From Anaerolineae bacterium (GTDB lineage: Bacteria > Chloroflexota > Anaerolineae > UBA4142 > SHND01), in the NCBI GenBank assembly GCA_021463195.1, contig JAJTXZ010000032.1:1-47826 (forward strand): a stretch of 47,826 nt of DNA. The letters run 5' to 3'. Positions 7,210 to 16,529 of this stretch are shown here, one piece after another (the first letter of the stretch is position 1; every line of letters starts with the position of its first letter). The translations under genes and the position numbers were made by a program. The notes under the pieces are model-generated. The model ran no database searches. It was not told where the DNA came from and saw only the letters and a program-made list of their open reading frames with translations.

Positions 7210-8901
7210 ATGTCTCTAACATCAGCAAATAAAATGCGCGCGCGATTCAGTCTCCAGTCTCTAATTCTCTTTTTGCCGCTCGGATTCCTCGCGCTATTTT
7301 ATTTTTATCCGTTCGCGGCGATCCTTGGCTTTGCGTTTTTTGGAAACGGCGCGCTCGACCTTTCCGGGTTTCAAGCAATTTTCAGCGACCCGTACTATCT
7401 GAGCGTTTTATGGTTCACCACTTGGCAAGCCGCGCTCTCGACGCTCTTGACGGTTATTGCCGCGCTGCCCGCCGCGTACATTTTCGCGCGCTATCAATTT
7501 CGCGGGCAAACGCTCGCGCGCGCGTTGACGACGCTGCCGTTCTTGATGCCGACGATTGTGGTTGCGCCCGCGTTTATCGCCTTGTTCGGACCGCGCGGCA
7601 TTTTGAATGTCGCGTTGATGAATCTATTCGATCTGACCTCGCCGCCGATTCAACTGCTCGACACGATTTGGATCATTCTGCTCGCGCACATTTTTTATAA
7701 TTACACCATCGTGTTTCGCATCGTCAGCACGGCGTGGGCGAATCTCGACCCGCAGTTGGGCAATGCCGCGCGGATGTTGGGCGCGAACCGCCCGCGCGTT
7801 TTTTTGGAAATCACGCTGCCGTTGCTGCTCCCTGCCATTCTCGCGGCGTCCCTGCTCGTTTTCATTTTCGATTTCACTTCGTTCGGCGTGATTCTGATTT
7901 TGGGTGGCGCGCGTCTTGTCACGCTCGAAGTCGAAATTTATCGCACCGCCGCGAATTTGTTCGACCTGCCGCTCGCCGCCGCCTTGTCACTCGTCCAAAT
8001 TTTTTTCACGCTCATTTTTATTTTCGCCTACACACGGCTGCAAGCGCGCGTCACCGCGCCGGCGCGCCTGCGCCCGCAGCATATTACGAAACGCGCGTTG
8101 AAAACGCTCGGCGAAAAAATTTTTGTCGTCGCCAATCTCGCGACGATGCTCTGCTTTTTGCTCGCGCCGCTCGGCGTTTTGATTTTGCAATCGCTGCAAA
8201 CGGCGCAGGGTTTCGGTTTGCAAAATTATTTTGCGCTGCATGAAAATACGCGCGGTTCCGCCACATTCATCGCGCCCACCGACGCGATTCGCAATTCGCT
8301 CGTTTTCGCCGGCGTCACCGTCGCGCTCGCGGTCGCGCTCGGTTTGCTCGCCGCGTACGGCATTACGCGCGCGCAAAAAGGGGGAGGGCTATTCGACGCG
8401 CTTTTCTTGCTGCCGCTCGCAACCTCGGCGGTGACACTCGGTTTTGGGTATATCATTGCCTTTAGCCGCGCTCCCTTGGATTTTCGCGCGGCAGTGTGGC
8501 TCGTGCCGATCGCGCATACGCTCGTCGCGCTGCCGTTGGTCATTCGCAGCGTCGTGCCAATGCTCCGTCAAATCCGTCCAAATTTGCGCGAAGCGGCAGC
8601 CACACTCGGGGCGAATCCAACGCGCGTTTTTCGCGAAATTGATTTGCCAATTGTGGAACGCGCGGTGATTGTGGGCGCGGTGTTTGCGTTTATTATTTCG
8701 CTCGGCGAATTTGGCGCGACGACTTTGATCGCGCGTCCGGAATTCACAACCATTCCGCTCGCGATTTATCGTTTTCTCGGGCAACCGGGCTTGGCGAATT
8801 ACGGCCAAGCGATGGCGTTGAGCGCGCTTTTGATGCTCGTGAGCGCGGCGGCGATTGCGTTGATGGAGCGCGCGCGGGTGGGGGAGGGCGCGGAGTTTTG
8901 A
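7210..8901 (+). CDS. thiP: Thiamine ABC transporter permease, fused two-half type
   Basis: This integral membrane protein of about 563 residues consists of two homologous binding-protein-dependent permease halves, about 12 membrane segments in all, as in ThiP and FbpB. Each half carries the EAA loop that docks the ATPase: GNAARMLGANRPRVFLEITLP in the first and REAAATLGANPTRVFREIDLP in the second. Start is uncertain. The frame opens at GTG 7135, but the region before 7210 is repeat sequence; ATG 7210 or ATG 7234 are the realistic starts and neither has a clear Shine-Dalgarno. The last 20 bp of the gene, including its stop, are duplicated immediately downstream. It works with ThiB and ThiQ. Confidence 0.88.
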   Translation: MSLTSANKMRARFSLQSLILFLPLGFLALFYFYPFAAILGFAFFGNGALDLSGFQAIFSDPYYLSVLWFTTWQAALSTLLTVIAALPAAYIFARYQFRGQTLARALTTLPFLMPTIVVAPAFIALFGPRGILNVALMNLFDLTSPPIQLLDTIWIILLAHIFYNYTIVFRIVSTAWANLDPQLGNAARMLGANRPRVFLEITLPLLLPAILAASLLVFIFDFTSFGVILILGGARLVTLEVEIYRTAANLFDLPLAAALSLVQIFFTLIFIFAYTRLQARVTAPARLRPQHITKRALKTLGEKIFVVANLATMLCFLLAPLGVLILQSLQTAQGFGLQNYFALHENTRGSATFIAPTDAIRNSLVFAGVTVALAVALGLLAAYGITRAQKGGGLFDALFLLPLATSAVTLGFGYIIAFSRAPLDFRAAVWLVPIAHTLVALPLVIRSVVPMLRQIRPNLREAAATLGANPTRVFREIDLPIVERAVIVGAVFAFIISLGEFGATTLIARPEFTTIPLAIYRFLGQPGLANYGQAMALSALLMLVSAAAIALMERARVGEGAEF

Positions 8902-8995
8902 GGGAGGGCGCGGAGTTTTGAGGGAGGGAGAATGGGGAGTGGGTGATTGGGTGATTGGAGATTGGAGACTGGAGACTAGGGAGTTGGGCGGTTGG
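8882..8995. repeat. 20-bp duplication and heptamer repeats between thiP and thiQ
   Basis: The unit GGGAGGGCGCGGAGTTTTGA occurs twice (the first copy contains the thiP stop). It is followed by 7-mers such as GGTGATT, GGAGATT, GGAGACT (twice), AGGGAGT, TGGGCGG and TTGGGCG. The rest of the 232-bp gap to thiQ holds a GGCAAATTTGAAATTTGCC palindrome near 9036 and no clear promoter. Confidence 0.7.
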
Positions 8996-9133
8996 GCGAA
9001 TTTTAAATTACGAACTGATGTTACGCAAGGGTAGGGCAAATTTGAAATTTGCCGCACGTTTGCGCGTTATTTTTTAGCGAATGCGCGTAACGCGAGTTAC
9101 GAATTTTGAATTACGAATTGCGATTTTTGAACG

Positions 9134-10210
9134 ATGCTTCAGATTCAAAACATTTCAAAGAATTACAACGACGCGCCGCTGCTGCGCGATATTTCGTTCG
9201 ACGTCGCCGACGGCGAGATTGTTTGTTTGCTGGGTCCGAGCGGCACGGGCAAAACGACGCTGCTGCGGATCGTCGCGGGTTTGGAAAACGCTGACGCGGG
9301 GCGCGTCGTGTTCGATGGGAACAATTTGAAAAATGTTCCGCCGCACGCGCGCGGGTTCGGGCTGATGTTTCAAGACCTCGCGCTGTTTCCGCACAAAAAC
9401 GTTTTTGAAAATGTGGCGTTCGGTTTGCGGATGCAGAACGCGTCCGCGCATGAAATCGCAACGCGCGTGCATAAAACGTTAGAGCTCGTCGGACTCGATG
9501 CCGCGGTTTTTGCGAAACGCGATGTGAATCATTTGTCGGGCGGCGAACAGCAGCGCGTCGCGCTTGCGCGCACGCTCGCGCCGCGCCCGCGTTTCATCAT
9601 GTTCGACGAGCCGCTCGGCGCGTTGGATCGTCTCTTGCGCCAAGAGTTGGCGAACGAATTACGCGCGCTGTTGAAACGTTTGGGCTTGACCGCGCTGTAC
9701 GTGACGCATGATCAAGATGAAGCGTTTGCGCTGGCGGACCGTTTGATTCTGCTGCACCGCGGCAAAATTCAACAAAGCGGGACACCGCTGGAATTGTATA
9801 CGCAGCCGACGAGCGCTTTTGTCGCGCGGTTTATGGGATTGAACAATCTGGTGGAGATTAGAGAATTGGAGACTAGCGAACTGGAGACTGGAGACTGGAA
9901 ATTGCGCGCGCGAACAGAGGTAGGAGTTTTCGAGATTGCAAAAGAACGCGCGGGCAAAGAAAATGAATTTGTTTTGCCGCGTCCGCGCGCCATCGAACGA
10001 GTTGTGGAACATTCAGCGCGCGCGGAAAATGTTTTGCGCGGAAAAATTGTCGGGACGCAATGGCGCGGAGGGCATCAACAAATCGTTGTGGAAACGCGCG
10101 CGGGCAAATTTTTCTTTGAATGGGATGGCGCGGTAGAATTGAATCGCGAACGATTTTTCGAGTTGGACGCGCGCGAAATTCAATTTATCGCGCAAGGAGA
10201 AAAAACATGA
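9134..10210 (+). CDS. thiQ: Thiamine ABC transporter ATP-binding protein
   Basis: The 358-residue ABC ATPase powers the ThiBP importer. Visible motifs are Walker [10 protein letters not shown] (34-42), Q-loop MFQDLALFP (78-86), signature LSGGEQQ (134-140), Walker B FIMFDEP (154-160) and the switch histidine THD (191-193). After residue 235 comes a TOBE-like C-terminal domain, more like PotA/FbpC than the short E. coli ThiQ, so the transporter could accept another substrate. The link between the two domains (about 237-255, [14 protein letters not shown]) is translated heptamer repeat. ATG 9134 is the natural start of the nucleotide-binding domain. The stop overlaps the next ATG by 4 bp. Confidence 0.88.
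   Translation: MLQIQNISKNYNDAPLLRDISFDVADGEIVCLLGPSGTGKTTLLRIVAGLENADAGRVVFDGNNLKNVPPHARGFGLMFQDLALFPHKNVFENVAFGLRMQNASAHEIATRVHKTLELVGLDAAVFAKRDVNHLSGGEQQRVALARTLAPRPRFIMFDEPLGALDRLLRQELANELRALLKRLGLTALYVTHDQDEAFALADRLILLHRGKIQQSGTPLELYTQPTSAFVARFMGLNNLVEIRELETSELETGDWKLRARTEVGVFEIAKERAGKENEFVLPRPRAIERVVEHSARAENVLRGKIVGTQWRGGHQQIVVETRAGKFFFEWDGAVELNRERFFELDAREIQFIAQGEKT
9850..9905. repeat. In-frame heptamer repeat inside thiQ
   Basis: GGAGATT, TGGAGAC, CTGGAGA (twice) and CTGGAAA units encode the acidic linker [14 protein letters not shown] between the ATPase and TOBE regions. It is the same repeat type as in the thiP-thiQ gap. Confidence 0.65.
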
Positions 10211-10569
10211 ATCTAGTTTCAGAAAAATGCATCGCGTGCCGCGCCGATGCGCCGCGCGCGACGGAACAAGAGATGCAAGAATGGTCGCCGCAAATTCCCG
10301 ACTGGCGCGTCATTGAACGCGCGGGCGAGCCGCAGTTGACGCGCACGTACAAATTCAAAAATTTTGCCGAAGCGTTAGCGTTCACGAATCGCGTGGGCGC
10401 GCTGGCGGAACAAGAAGATCATCATCCCGCGCTGCTTACCGAATGGGGTCAAGTGACGGTGAATTGGTGGACGCACAAAATCAGGGGACTGCATCGCAAC
10501 GATTTTGTGATGGCGGCGAAAACGGACGAATTGTATCAAACGCCAAACGCGCCCGAAAAAATATCGTAA
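10207..10569 (+). CDS. phhB: Pterin-4a-carbinolamine dehydratase
   Basis: The 120-residue enzyme dehydrates 4a-hydroxytetrahydrobiopterin formed by aromatic amino acid hydroxylases; in bacteria without a hydroxylase it is also linked to molybdopterin or folate metabolism. The active-site pattern E-x-DHHP ([11 protein letters not shown], about residues 65-75) followed by [18 protein letters not shown] is complete. An N-terminal extension with CIAC and ATEQEMQEW leads into PDWRVIE, normal for the family. ATG overlaps the thiQ stop (ATGA), so the gene is translationally coupled to the transporter although no functional link to thiamine is known. Confidence 0.93.
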   Translation: MNLVSEKCIACRADAPRATEQEMQEWSPQIPDWRVIERAGEPQLTRTYKFKNFAEALAFTNRVGALAEQEDHHPALLTEWGQVTVNWWTHKIRGLHRNDFVMAAKTDELYQTPNAPEKIS

Positions 10570-10620
10570 CAGAATCGCCAAGCGCGCGGTATATTTTACA
10601 AGCTCCGCGCGCCGCATCAA

Positions 10621-12237
10621 TCAGAACGACGCGTCTCCTATCGTGAGCAGGATGCTAAATTCGATGGTTTGAAATTCAATGCCGTCAGCCGGCGCGGCTC
10701 GATGCAAAAATTCTTGAACCTTGGCATTGAACGCGCGTTGATTCGCCGCCTGTCCGCGCAGCGCGGCATCCGTCGTGACGAATAGCAGCGCTTGTTCAAT
10801 CAGCATTTCGGCGCGTTTTTCCAACGCGCTTTGGACTGTTTTCAAATCCAACGGGGCGGGCAGCCCGAGGGCTTGCGGACGCGCCAAGTCCGCCAGCACG
10901 CGGTCCCAACACAAATCCGGCGCGCGTACGCGATAGGACGCGTCAATATGCGCGCTGAGCCAACGGTTATCCCATTCGACGACATTGTGTTTGAAACGGC
11001 TATAGAGTTGGTCCGAGGTCGGGACAAACGCGACCACATCTTGATGAAACGGAATGAGCCAATGCACGCCGCGCGCTGTCAGGGGCCAAACACGTCCGCG
11101 TTCGACAAGGACTGCCGCTTGATTTGCGGGCAAACGCAGCCAGAGCTGGCGCGCGCCGGCGAGAATGACTAAAGCGAGCAACGCTAAACCAGCGCCCACA
11201 ATAACGCCGCCAATCAGATAGCGAACGAGATTACTCTCGTATTGCCAAAGCAGCGGCAGCGCTAATAGCAGCAATCCTGCCAGCGAACCGCCGAGCACGC
11301 CCAAACCTAAAAATGAAATCCATGTCCAAAACGTGACGCCGTGCGCCAAAACCAGGCGCGTCGAAAGCAAGCCCAAAGGCAAATGCGCGGGCGATTTAGC
11401 CGCCTCTTTTTGGGTTTTGGAAGATTCATTCGCTTTTGACGCGGCGGCAGCGTCTTGCTCCGCCGTGGGCTCTTTTTTGGGCGGAGGCACGGCAGAGTCT
11501 GTATTCGCGTTGAAATGAGCTTGATGCGACGCGGACGCGCTTGCGTTAGCGTTTGCGCCCGTGTCAGGCGGCGCGTCGCTTGGTGTTTCAGCCGTTTGTT
11601 GGTTTGCGTCGCGCGTCGCGTCAGCTGAATTGGGTTCGTTCGCGCGCGCCGTTTTTCCGTTCTGATTATTCACGTCCACGTTGGCGGACGCGGCTTGCGA
11701 TTCCGTCGCTTGGGCTTCGGCTTCGTGCGCCAAACCGAGTTCCACATATTTTCGCCCTAATTGCCCATACGCTTGGCGCGCGCATTCGGCGAACTCTTCC
11801 GAAGTCGGGCGCAGTAACACAAACGCGTCCGTAAAAGCGCGAAAACCCTGTGTCCAGCGATCGTGCTTGGCGTCGCACAACGCTTCATAGATGAAACCGC
11901 GCGTCAGCTGCGCGATGCCTTGTTCATGTTTAGCTTGCTGCTGCTCGAAATGATATACCGCTTTCTCGCACAATTCCGCCGCGCGCTCCCATTCTTCAAC
12001 GCTGGCGGCAAAGAAATAGGTCCACGCCATATACAGTCGCGCCGCGCCCAAAACATAATCGTCGTTCAAACGTTTGGCGCTCTCGATGCTCGACCACAGC
12101 AAGCGCAGCGCGGGCTGCAGTTGTCCGTTCGTCGCCAAGGTCGCCGCCTGTTGATGCAGCAAAATATTATTGTGGTCGCGTTCTTGCAAACCGCCCAATA
12201 ACATCTTGCAATTTTGCTGCGGTGACTGTTGAGTCAT
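10621..12237 (-). CDS. Membrane protein with TPR-like N-terminus and SPFH-like C-terminus
   Basis: This 538-residue protein has three parts. Residues 20-175 are helical repeats of TPR character (ALRLLWSSIESAKRL, AAELCEKAVYHFEQQQ, AYGQLGRKYVELGLA). Residues 180-285 are a low-complexity linker rich in Asn, Ala, Thr and Pro. Residues 300-332 and 337-365 are two membrane segments. The C-terminal 165 residues begin NQAAVLVERGRVWPLTARGVHWLIPF and continue with a prohibitin/band-7-like arrangement, matching the end of the neighbouring WD40 protein in style. ATG 12237 has GAGGTG upstream. It lies 103 bp downstream of the WD40-SPFH gene on the same strand, so the two probably act together as a membrane scaffold. 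Exact family is not recognised; the SPFH call is inference. Confidence 0.6.
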   Translation of the reverse strand: MTQQSPQQNCKMLLGGLQERDHNNILLHQQAATLATNGQLQPALRLLWSSIESAKRLNDDYVLGAARLYMAWTYFFAASVEEWERAAELCEKAVYHFEQQQAKHEQGIAQLTRGFIYEALCDAKHDRWTQGFRAFTDAFVLLRPTSEEFAECARQAYGQLGRKYVELGLAHEAEAQATESQAASANVDVNNQNGKTARANEPNSADATRDANQQTAETPSDAPPDTGANANASASASHQAHFNANTDSAVPPPKKEPTAEQDAAAASKANESSKTQKEAAKSPAHLPLGLLSTRLVLAHGVTFWTWISFLGLGVLGGSLAGLLLLALPLLWQYESNLVRYLIGGVIVGAGLALLALVILAGARQLWLRLPANQAAVLVERGRVWPLTARGVHWLIPFHQDVVAFVPTSDQLYSRFKHNVVEWDNRWLSAHIDASYRVRAPDLCWDRVLADLARPQALGLPAPLDLKTVQSALEKRAEMLIEQALLFVTTDAALRGQAANQRAFNAKVQEFLHRAAPADGIEFQTIEFSILLTIGDASF

Positions 12238-12340
12238 ATAGACACCTCGCGCCTAATACGCAATAACAATTTAAGAGCCGCGCGCCGGGTTCGGTATAAA
12301 ATCTTTTAGCGCATCAATCTCTGTCGAACGCGCGACGAAT

Positions 12341-15300
12341 TCAAGGCGAATCGAACGCTTCCGCTTGCGGCGGCGTCCCCGGCGGGACGTTGACTTGTGT
12401 CGAGTTTGGCAGCGCGCGCTCGACAACCGTCCCCTCAATCGCTTCGTCTTTTTTAAGGTTCCACAAATCGTCCTGAATAAAATTCAACGAGAGCCGCTCA
12501 ATCGCTTCGATATACCGCACCGCGATTTCGGAATCGAGAATAACGCCGCGATTTTTATCGCGCAGCGGGTCCGCGATTTGGCGCAGCAGCGCGTCGCGCA
12601 GCGCGGTCTTGGCGTCTTGTTGAATAATGATGGCATCGCGGCGCGTTTGCGCGCGCGCGATTTTCACCTGACGGTCCAGTTCGGCGTGTTTGCGATCTTG
12701 CAGCGCTTTGACCATCCGCTCTTCCAATTCAATTTCCGTAATGTTGAGCGATTCAATTTCGATGCCTTGCGCGCGCATCTTGTTTGACACTCGTTCGCGC
12801 AGCGTCCGAATCAACGTTTTACGCGCGCCCACGCCGCCCACGTATAAATCTTCAAAATATTCTTCGCCCGCCAAATCGCGCACCTGACTCGTCACATACG
12901 CTTCAATGGTCTTGGTGTAATCCGAATGTTCGGGCGTCCAAATTTTGGAGCGGATAATCGCTTCGAGCAATTCAAAGTTCTTTGTCTTGGCGTCGGACGG
13001 TTTAGTTCCATGCGCCGCAAAATCGCACGCGCCCTGCACGCAATGACGCGCCACCACTGTAATTTTTTCAAAGCGCATCTGGTCGCGCGTCAAAACATTT
13101 TTGACATTTATCGTCAAACTGCGCGCGTATAACGCCACCGGCATCGTGACGATTTCGCCTTGTTCGAGAAAAAATACGCCGGCGCCGACGACGCGCGAAA
13201 TGCGTCCGCCGCGCTCCAATACCGCCGCATAACCCTCGTCCACTGTCAGGACGCCGGGACCGCCTTGCTTGGGCGACGCGGAGCTGCCGATATTTTCGAT
13301 TTTATTATTGCGGACCGCCAGCGCCAGCAGCGGTTTGCCTTCGCGCACATTCGCCACATATTGCTGCGCGAGCCGCGGGTTCACCTCCGGCTGCGCGGCA
13401 AAATGAAAGGCGGCAATCTCTTTGTTCGTTCCATAAAACCGAAACCAAAACAATCCGGCAAAAAAGATGGCGGGAATGAATAACGCAAAAAGCAGACGCG
13501 AAGTCGGCGCGCGCATAATCCATTCTTCCAACGGACTGCGCAAACCCGGCTGCGTCAGCTCATCCATATCCACCGACAAGTACTGTTGGATCAAAGATCC
13601 GTCCGGCGCGGCGGTGACAATTTGATGTTCCGCATTCAGCGCGACCGCCATGATATTGCGCGAGAGCGTTTCGATGGGTTTTGGTTGACTCGCGCCGTCC
13701 TGTATATCAAACAGGTACAAGTTTTCATCGTCGCCCGCGCCGACGAAATGCCGATTATCCGCCGCGATAATCAGATTGGTAAATTGAATGCCCGACGCTT
13801 GAAATTCGCGCATCAATTTATAATCGGGCTGCGTTTGCCATACGCGCACCGTCGGTTGCGGTTTGGCATTGGCTCGCGGATTTTCAAAAATCACGCCCGC
13901 CGAAACGAGATACGCGCCATTCGGCGCAAAGCTGAGCGCGGTAATACGCAGCGGATGCGCGTTTTCGGCGCGCGCCGCAGCGTCGGGGCGAAAGACCCAG
14001 GCAAGCCATGCTTTGGGTTTATCCGGATCGAACTGCCAAAGATACACATTGCCTTGCGTATCGCCCGATGCCATTTGTTTGCCGTCCGCGCTAAAGGCGA
14101 GCGCCGAAATTTCATTCGTATGTTGACGCGTATCGGCGTACTCTGATTTATTTGTATTCCACAAACGCAGCGTGCCATCCGCATTGCCCAAAGCCACTAA
14201 CGGCAGCTTGGGATTGATTGCCATCGCGCTGATTGCGGCGTCGTTCCAGATTAATTCACGCTGCAAAAAAGCGCTTTTGCCCGAAAGAATCCATTTGCGC
14301 GCGGCGCCTTCGCGACTGAGCGTAATCAGCTCTTCGGCTTGGGTGGCAGCGTCCGAGTCAGCTTGACTATTCGCGCGCGCCGTCTGCGCCGCTTGCGTTG
14401 GCATAAAGCCAAGTTGGACAATATCATCGCGCGCGCCGCGCAGCGGATGACATTCCGCCGGCTGTTGAAAATCGAACGCGACGCAAATATGCACCACGCG
14501 CTTGCTGTCCACCGCCGCCACCATCGGACGCGCCGAGTTGCGATTCCACGCCAACGCTTGAATATCATTCACGGTATCCGATGTCGCGGCATTGAGGTCA
14601 AACGCTTGCGGATGCGCTTGAATCTTGTATTTGAGGCGCGACGACGCGATGCTGGGACAAGCGATCTTGTTGCGAGCGTCATATTCAGTCTGATTCACGC
14701 GTGTCAGCGGAAAAATTCGCACTTGGCCCGACGTTTCGCCCGTGACGAGATAATTGCCGGAAGGATCGAACAAAACGCGCGTGACGCGACTCGGCAATTC
14801 AAGCAAATCATAACGGCAGCCGATTGGATAGTCACGCAAAAAGACGCGCCCTTGAACCGCCGCGTTAGCGGGATTGAACGCGTCTGCGCCTTCCGCTGTC
14901 GCATAGATTTGCGCGGCGGGGCTAAAACCGGCGGCGGTTAGATTCATTACATCCGGCCGCCCATCCACTCGGGACAAATAGTGTGGAACTTCGGAAACGA
15001 TATTTTTATTCCAATTGATTTGCGTTGGATTAAAAACCCACGAATCCACTTTGCCGTGTTCGCTCACCACGGAAAGACGTACGCGGTTTCCATCGAGCGG
15101 CATAAATTCGAGCGCCATGATACTGTACGGCTGCCCTTCAAAATCATAAACCAAGCGCTGCCGCGCCAAGTCAAATAGGCGGATCTGATAATCGGCGCCG
15201 CCCGTCGCCAAAAAGCGGCTCGACGCGTCTAATGTCAACGCTGTTACCTTTAGCGCGTGCGCGCGCGTTTGATCTAACATGAGAACGGCGTCTGAACCAT

Positions 15301-16081
15301 CGCGCTTGATTTTCCATACAGCGACATCGCCGCTCACAAAGCCCGCGACCAACACAATTTTGTTAATGCTTGCGCCGCCGGCGTCCGCTTCGGGCCAAAG
15401 CCCCATCGCGAGCTGCGACACGGCGCCGTGTCCGCCCAAGAGTTGGCGTTTAAAGGTCGTGCCTTCGGCGTTCCAAAGCAGAATGTTGCCATCGCTGTCG
15501 CCCACCGCCAACATGTCGCCAAACGGCGAATACGCGACGGCTTGCAAATTTTGCGGATAGGTCGGCGGAATGGTTAGCTTATGCCGCCCATCATTATCCA
15601 TAATGTACGCATTGCCATTGCTGTCACTGGTCGCGAGACGCGAACCATCTTGATTGAACGCCATGGCGGCGATGCGGTCTTGAGTTTGAAGCGTTTGAAA
15701 CGGTCGGCGCTCGATGCGATAGTTAAAGTACGAATAGAAAAACAAGCCAAACAGCAGCGCCATGAGGCCTGCCATAAAATAGCGCATGGGGCGCATCACT
15801 TGCGTATGTTTGTTTCCGCCGAGACGCGCGCGCGCGTAGGGAATGGCAACGCGCCAAATGAAAAAGACCATGAGCAGCAAAAACGCCGCCGCAAAGGGTC
15901 CGTCAATTTTCAAGCGTTTGCCGAGCGGGATGCCCTGAATCTGAAAATTGGCGAGCGCGTCGCTTTTCTCATAGAGCCGAATTTCTTCCATTTGCAGCAC
16001 GTACACCAGCCCCAATAGAAAAACCGCGCCCAGAATCAATTTGAGCGTCAATTCGCCGTTTGCTTTGAACCAATCTTTCAT
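12341..16081 (-). CDS. WD40 propeller - SPFH/band 7 membrane protein
   Basis: The 1246-residue protein has three N-terminal membrane segments (about 11-31, 62-82, 103-122). A long WD40-type propeller region follows to about residue 850, with repeated units such as LATSDSNGNAYIMDNDG, LAVGDSDGNILLWNAEG, LATGGADYQIRLFDL, MASGDTQGNVYLWQF and LGNADGTLRLWN, enough for one or two propellers. A fourth membrane segment (LLFALFIPAIFFAGLFWF, about 890-910) precedes a C-terminal SPFH/prohibitin domain: VDEGYAAVLERGGRI...GVFFLEQGE, then ERMVKALQDRKHAELDRQVKIARAQTRRDA. SPFH proteins form cage-like membrane microdomains. Joining of a WD40 region to an SPFH domain in one chain is unusual. The AT-rich 450 bp upstream contains likely promoters in both directions. 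Confidence 0.75.
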   Translation of the reverse strand: MKDWFKANGELTLKLILGAVFLLGLVYVLQMEEIRLYEKSDALANFQIQGIPLGKRLKIDGPFAAAFLLLMVFFIWRVAIPYARARLGGNKHTQVMRPMRYFMAGLMALLFGLFFYSYFNYRIERRPFQTLQTQDRIAAMAFNQDGSRLATSDSNGNAYIMDNDGRHKLTIPPTYPQNLQAVAYSPFGDMLAVGDSDGNILLWNAEGTTFKRQLLGGHGAVSQLAMGLWPEADAGGASINKIVLVAGFVSGDVAVWKIKRDGSDAVLMLDQTRAHALKVTALTLDASSRFLATGGADYQIRLFDLARQRLVYDFEGQPYSIMALEFMPLDGNRVRLSVVSEHGKVDSWVFNPTQINWNKNIVSEVPHYLSRVDGRPDVMNLTAAGFSPAAQIYATAEGADAFNPANAAVQGRVFLRDYPIGCRYDLLELPSRVTRVLFDPSGNYLVTGETSGQVRIFPLTRVNQTEYDARNKIACPSIASSRLKYKIQAHPQAFDLNAATSDTVNDIQALAWNRNSARPMVAAVDSKRVVHICVAFDFQQPAECHPLRGARDDIVQLGFMPTQAAQTARANSQADSDAATQAEELITLSREGAARKWILSGKSAFLQRELIWNDAAISAMAINPKLPLVALGNADGTLRLWNTNKSEYADTRQHTNEISALAFSADGKQMASGDTQGNVYLWQFDPDKPKAWLAWVFRPDAAARAENAHPLRITALSFAPNGAYLVSAGVIFENPRANAKPQPTVRVWQTQPDYKLMREFQASGIQFTNLIIAADNRHFVGAGDDENLYLFDIQDGASQPKPIETLSRNIMAVALNAEHQIVTAAPDGSLIQQYLSVDMDELTQPGLRSPLEEWIMRAPTSRLLFALFIPAIFFAGLFWFRFYGTNKEIAAFHFAAQPEVNPRLAQQYVANVREGKPLLALAVRNNKIENIGSSASPKQGGPGVLTVDEGYAAVLERGGRISRVVGAGVFFLEQGEIVTMPVALYARSLTINVKNVLTRDQMRFEKITVVARHCVQGACDFAAHGTKPSDAKTKNFELLEAIIRSKIWTPEHSDYTKTIEAYVTSQVRDLAGEEYFEDLYVGGVGARKTLIRTLRERVSNKMRAQGIEIESLNITEIELEERMVKALQDRKHAELDRQVKIARAQTRRDAIIIQQDAKTALRDALLRQIADPLRDKNRGVILDSEIAVRYIEAIERLSLNFIQDDLWNLKKDEAIEGTVVERALPNSTQVNVPPGTPPQAEAFDSP

Positions 16082-16392
16082 CGCGCGCCTCCTGAGGATT
16101 CCAGCTGCGCGTCGCTATGGCGCGCAGCAAGCAAAGTCTTGAATATTTTAACAAAATTAGTATTTGGGTTTGTAATGAAATTGTAATATAAAAATACAAT
16201 TTTGGGCGATGAAAACCGATACAAAATTAGATTAAAAATTCGCGCAGCGGTTTGGACGAGACACCAGTTTGATATCGCAGGCAGCGACTGACCTGCGAAA
16301 ACGTCCGCAGGGACGTTTTGTATTCTTGTTGGCGCGAATTGGATTCGCCCGCAAACTGACCCCGAAGACGAATGCGCATGGATTTTACGAAA

Positions 16393-16420
16393 TTGTTTTT
16401 TGCATCGGTTGCGATACAAT
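16393..16420 (+). promoter_or_regulatory. Probable promoter of the TolB-like gene
   Basis: TTGTTT (16393-16398) and TACAAT (16415-16420) are 16 bp apart, 110 bp before the start codon. The remaining 16082-16392 gap is AT-rich around 16135-16230, a plausible promoter zone for the minus-strand WD40-SPFH gene, but no single pair of boxes stands out there. Confidence 0.4.
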
Positions 16421-16529
16421 ATATCGGCGCGGAAAAATTATTTACGCTTGCCCGCGCGTTTGATTCGGCAAGCCCAAGCGCTCGCAAGCATTCCGCAAGC
16501 ATTCTCGACCAAAGGAAAGTCATTTTTTC

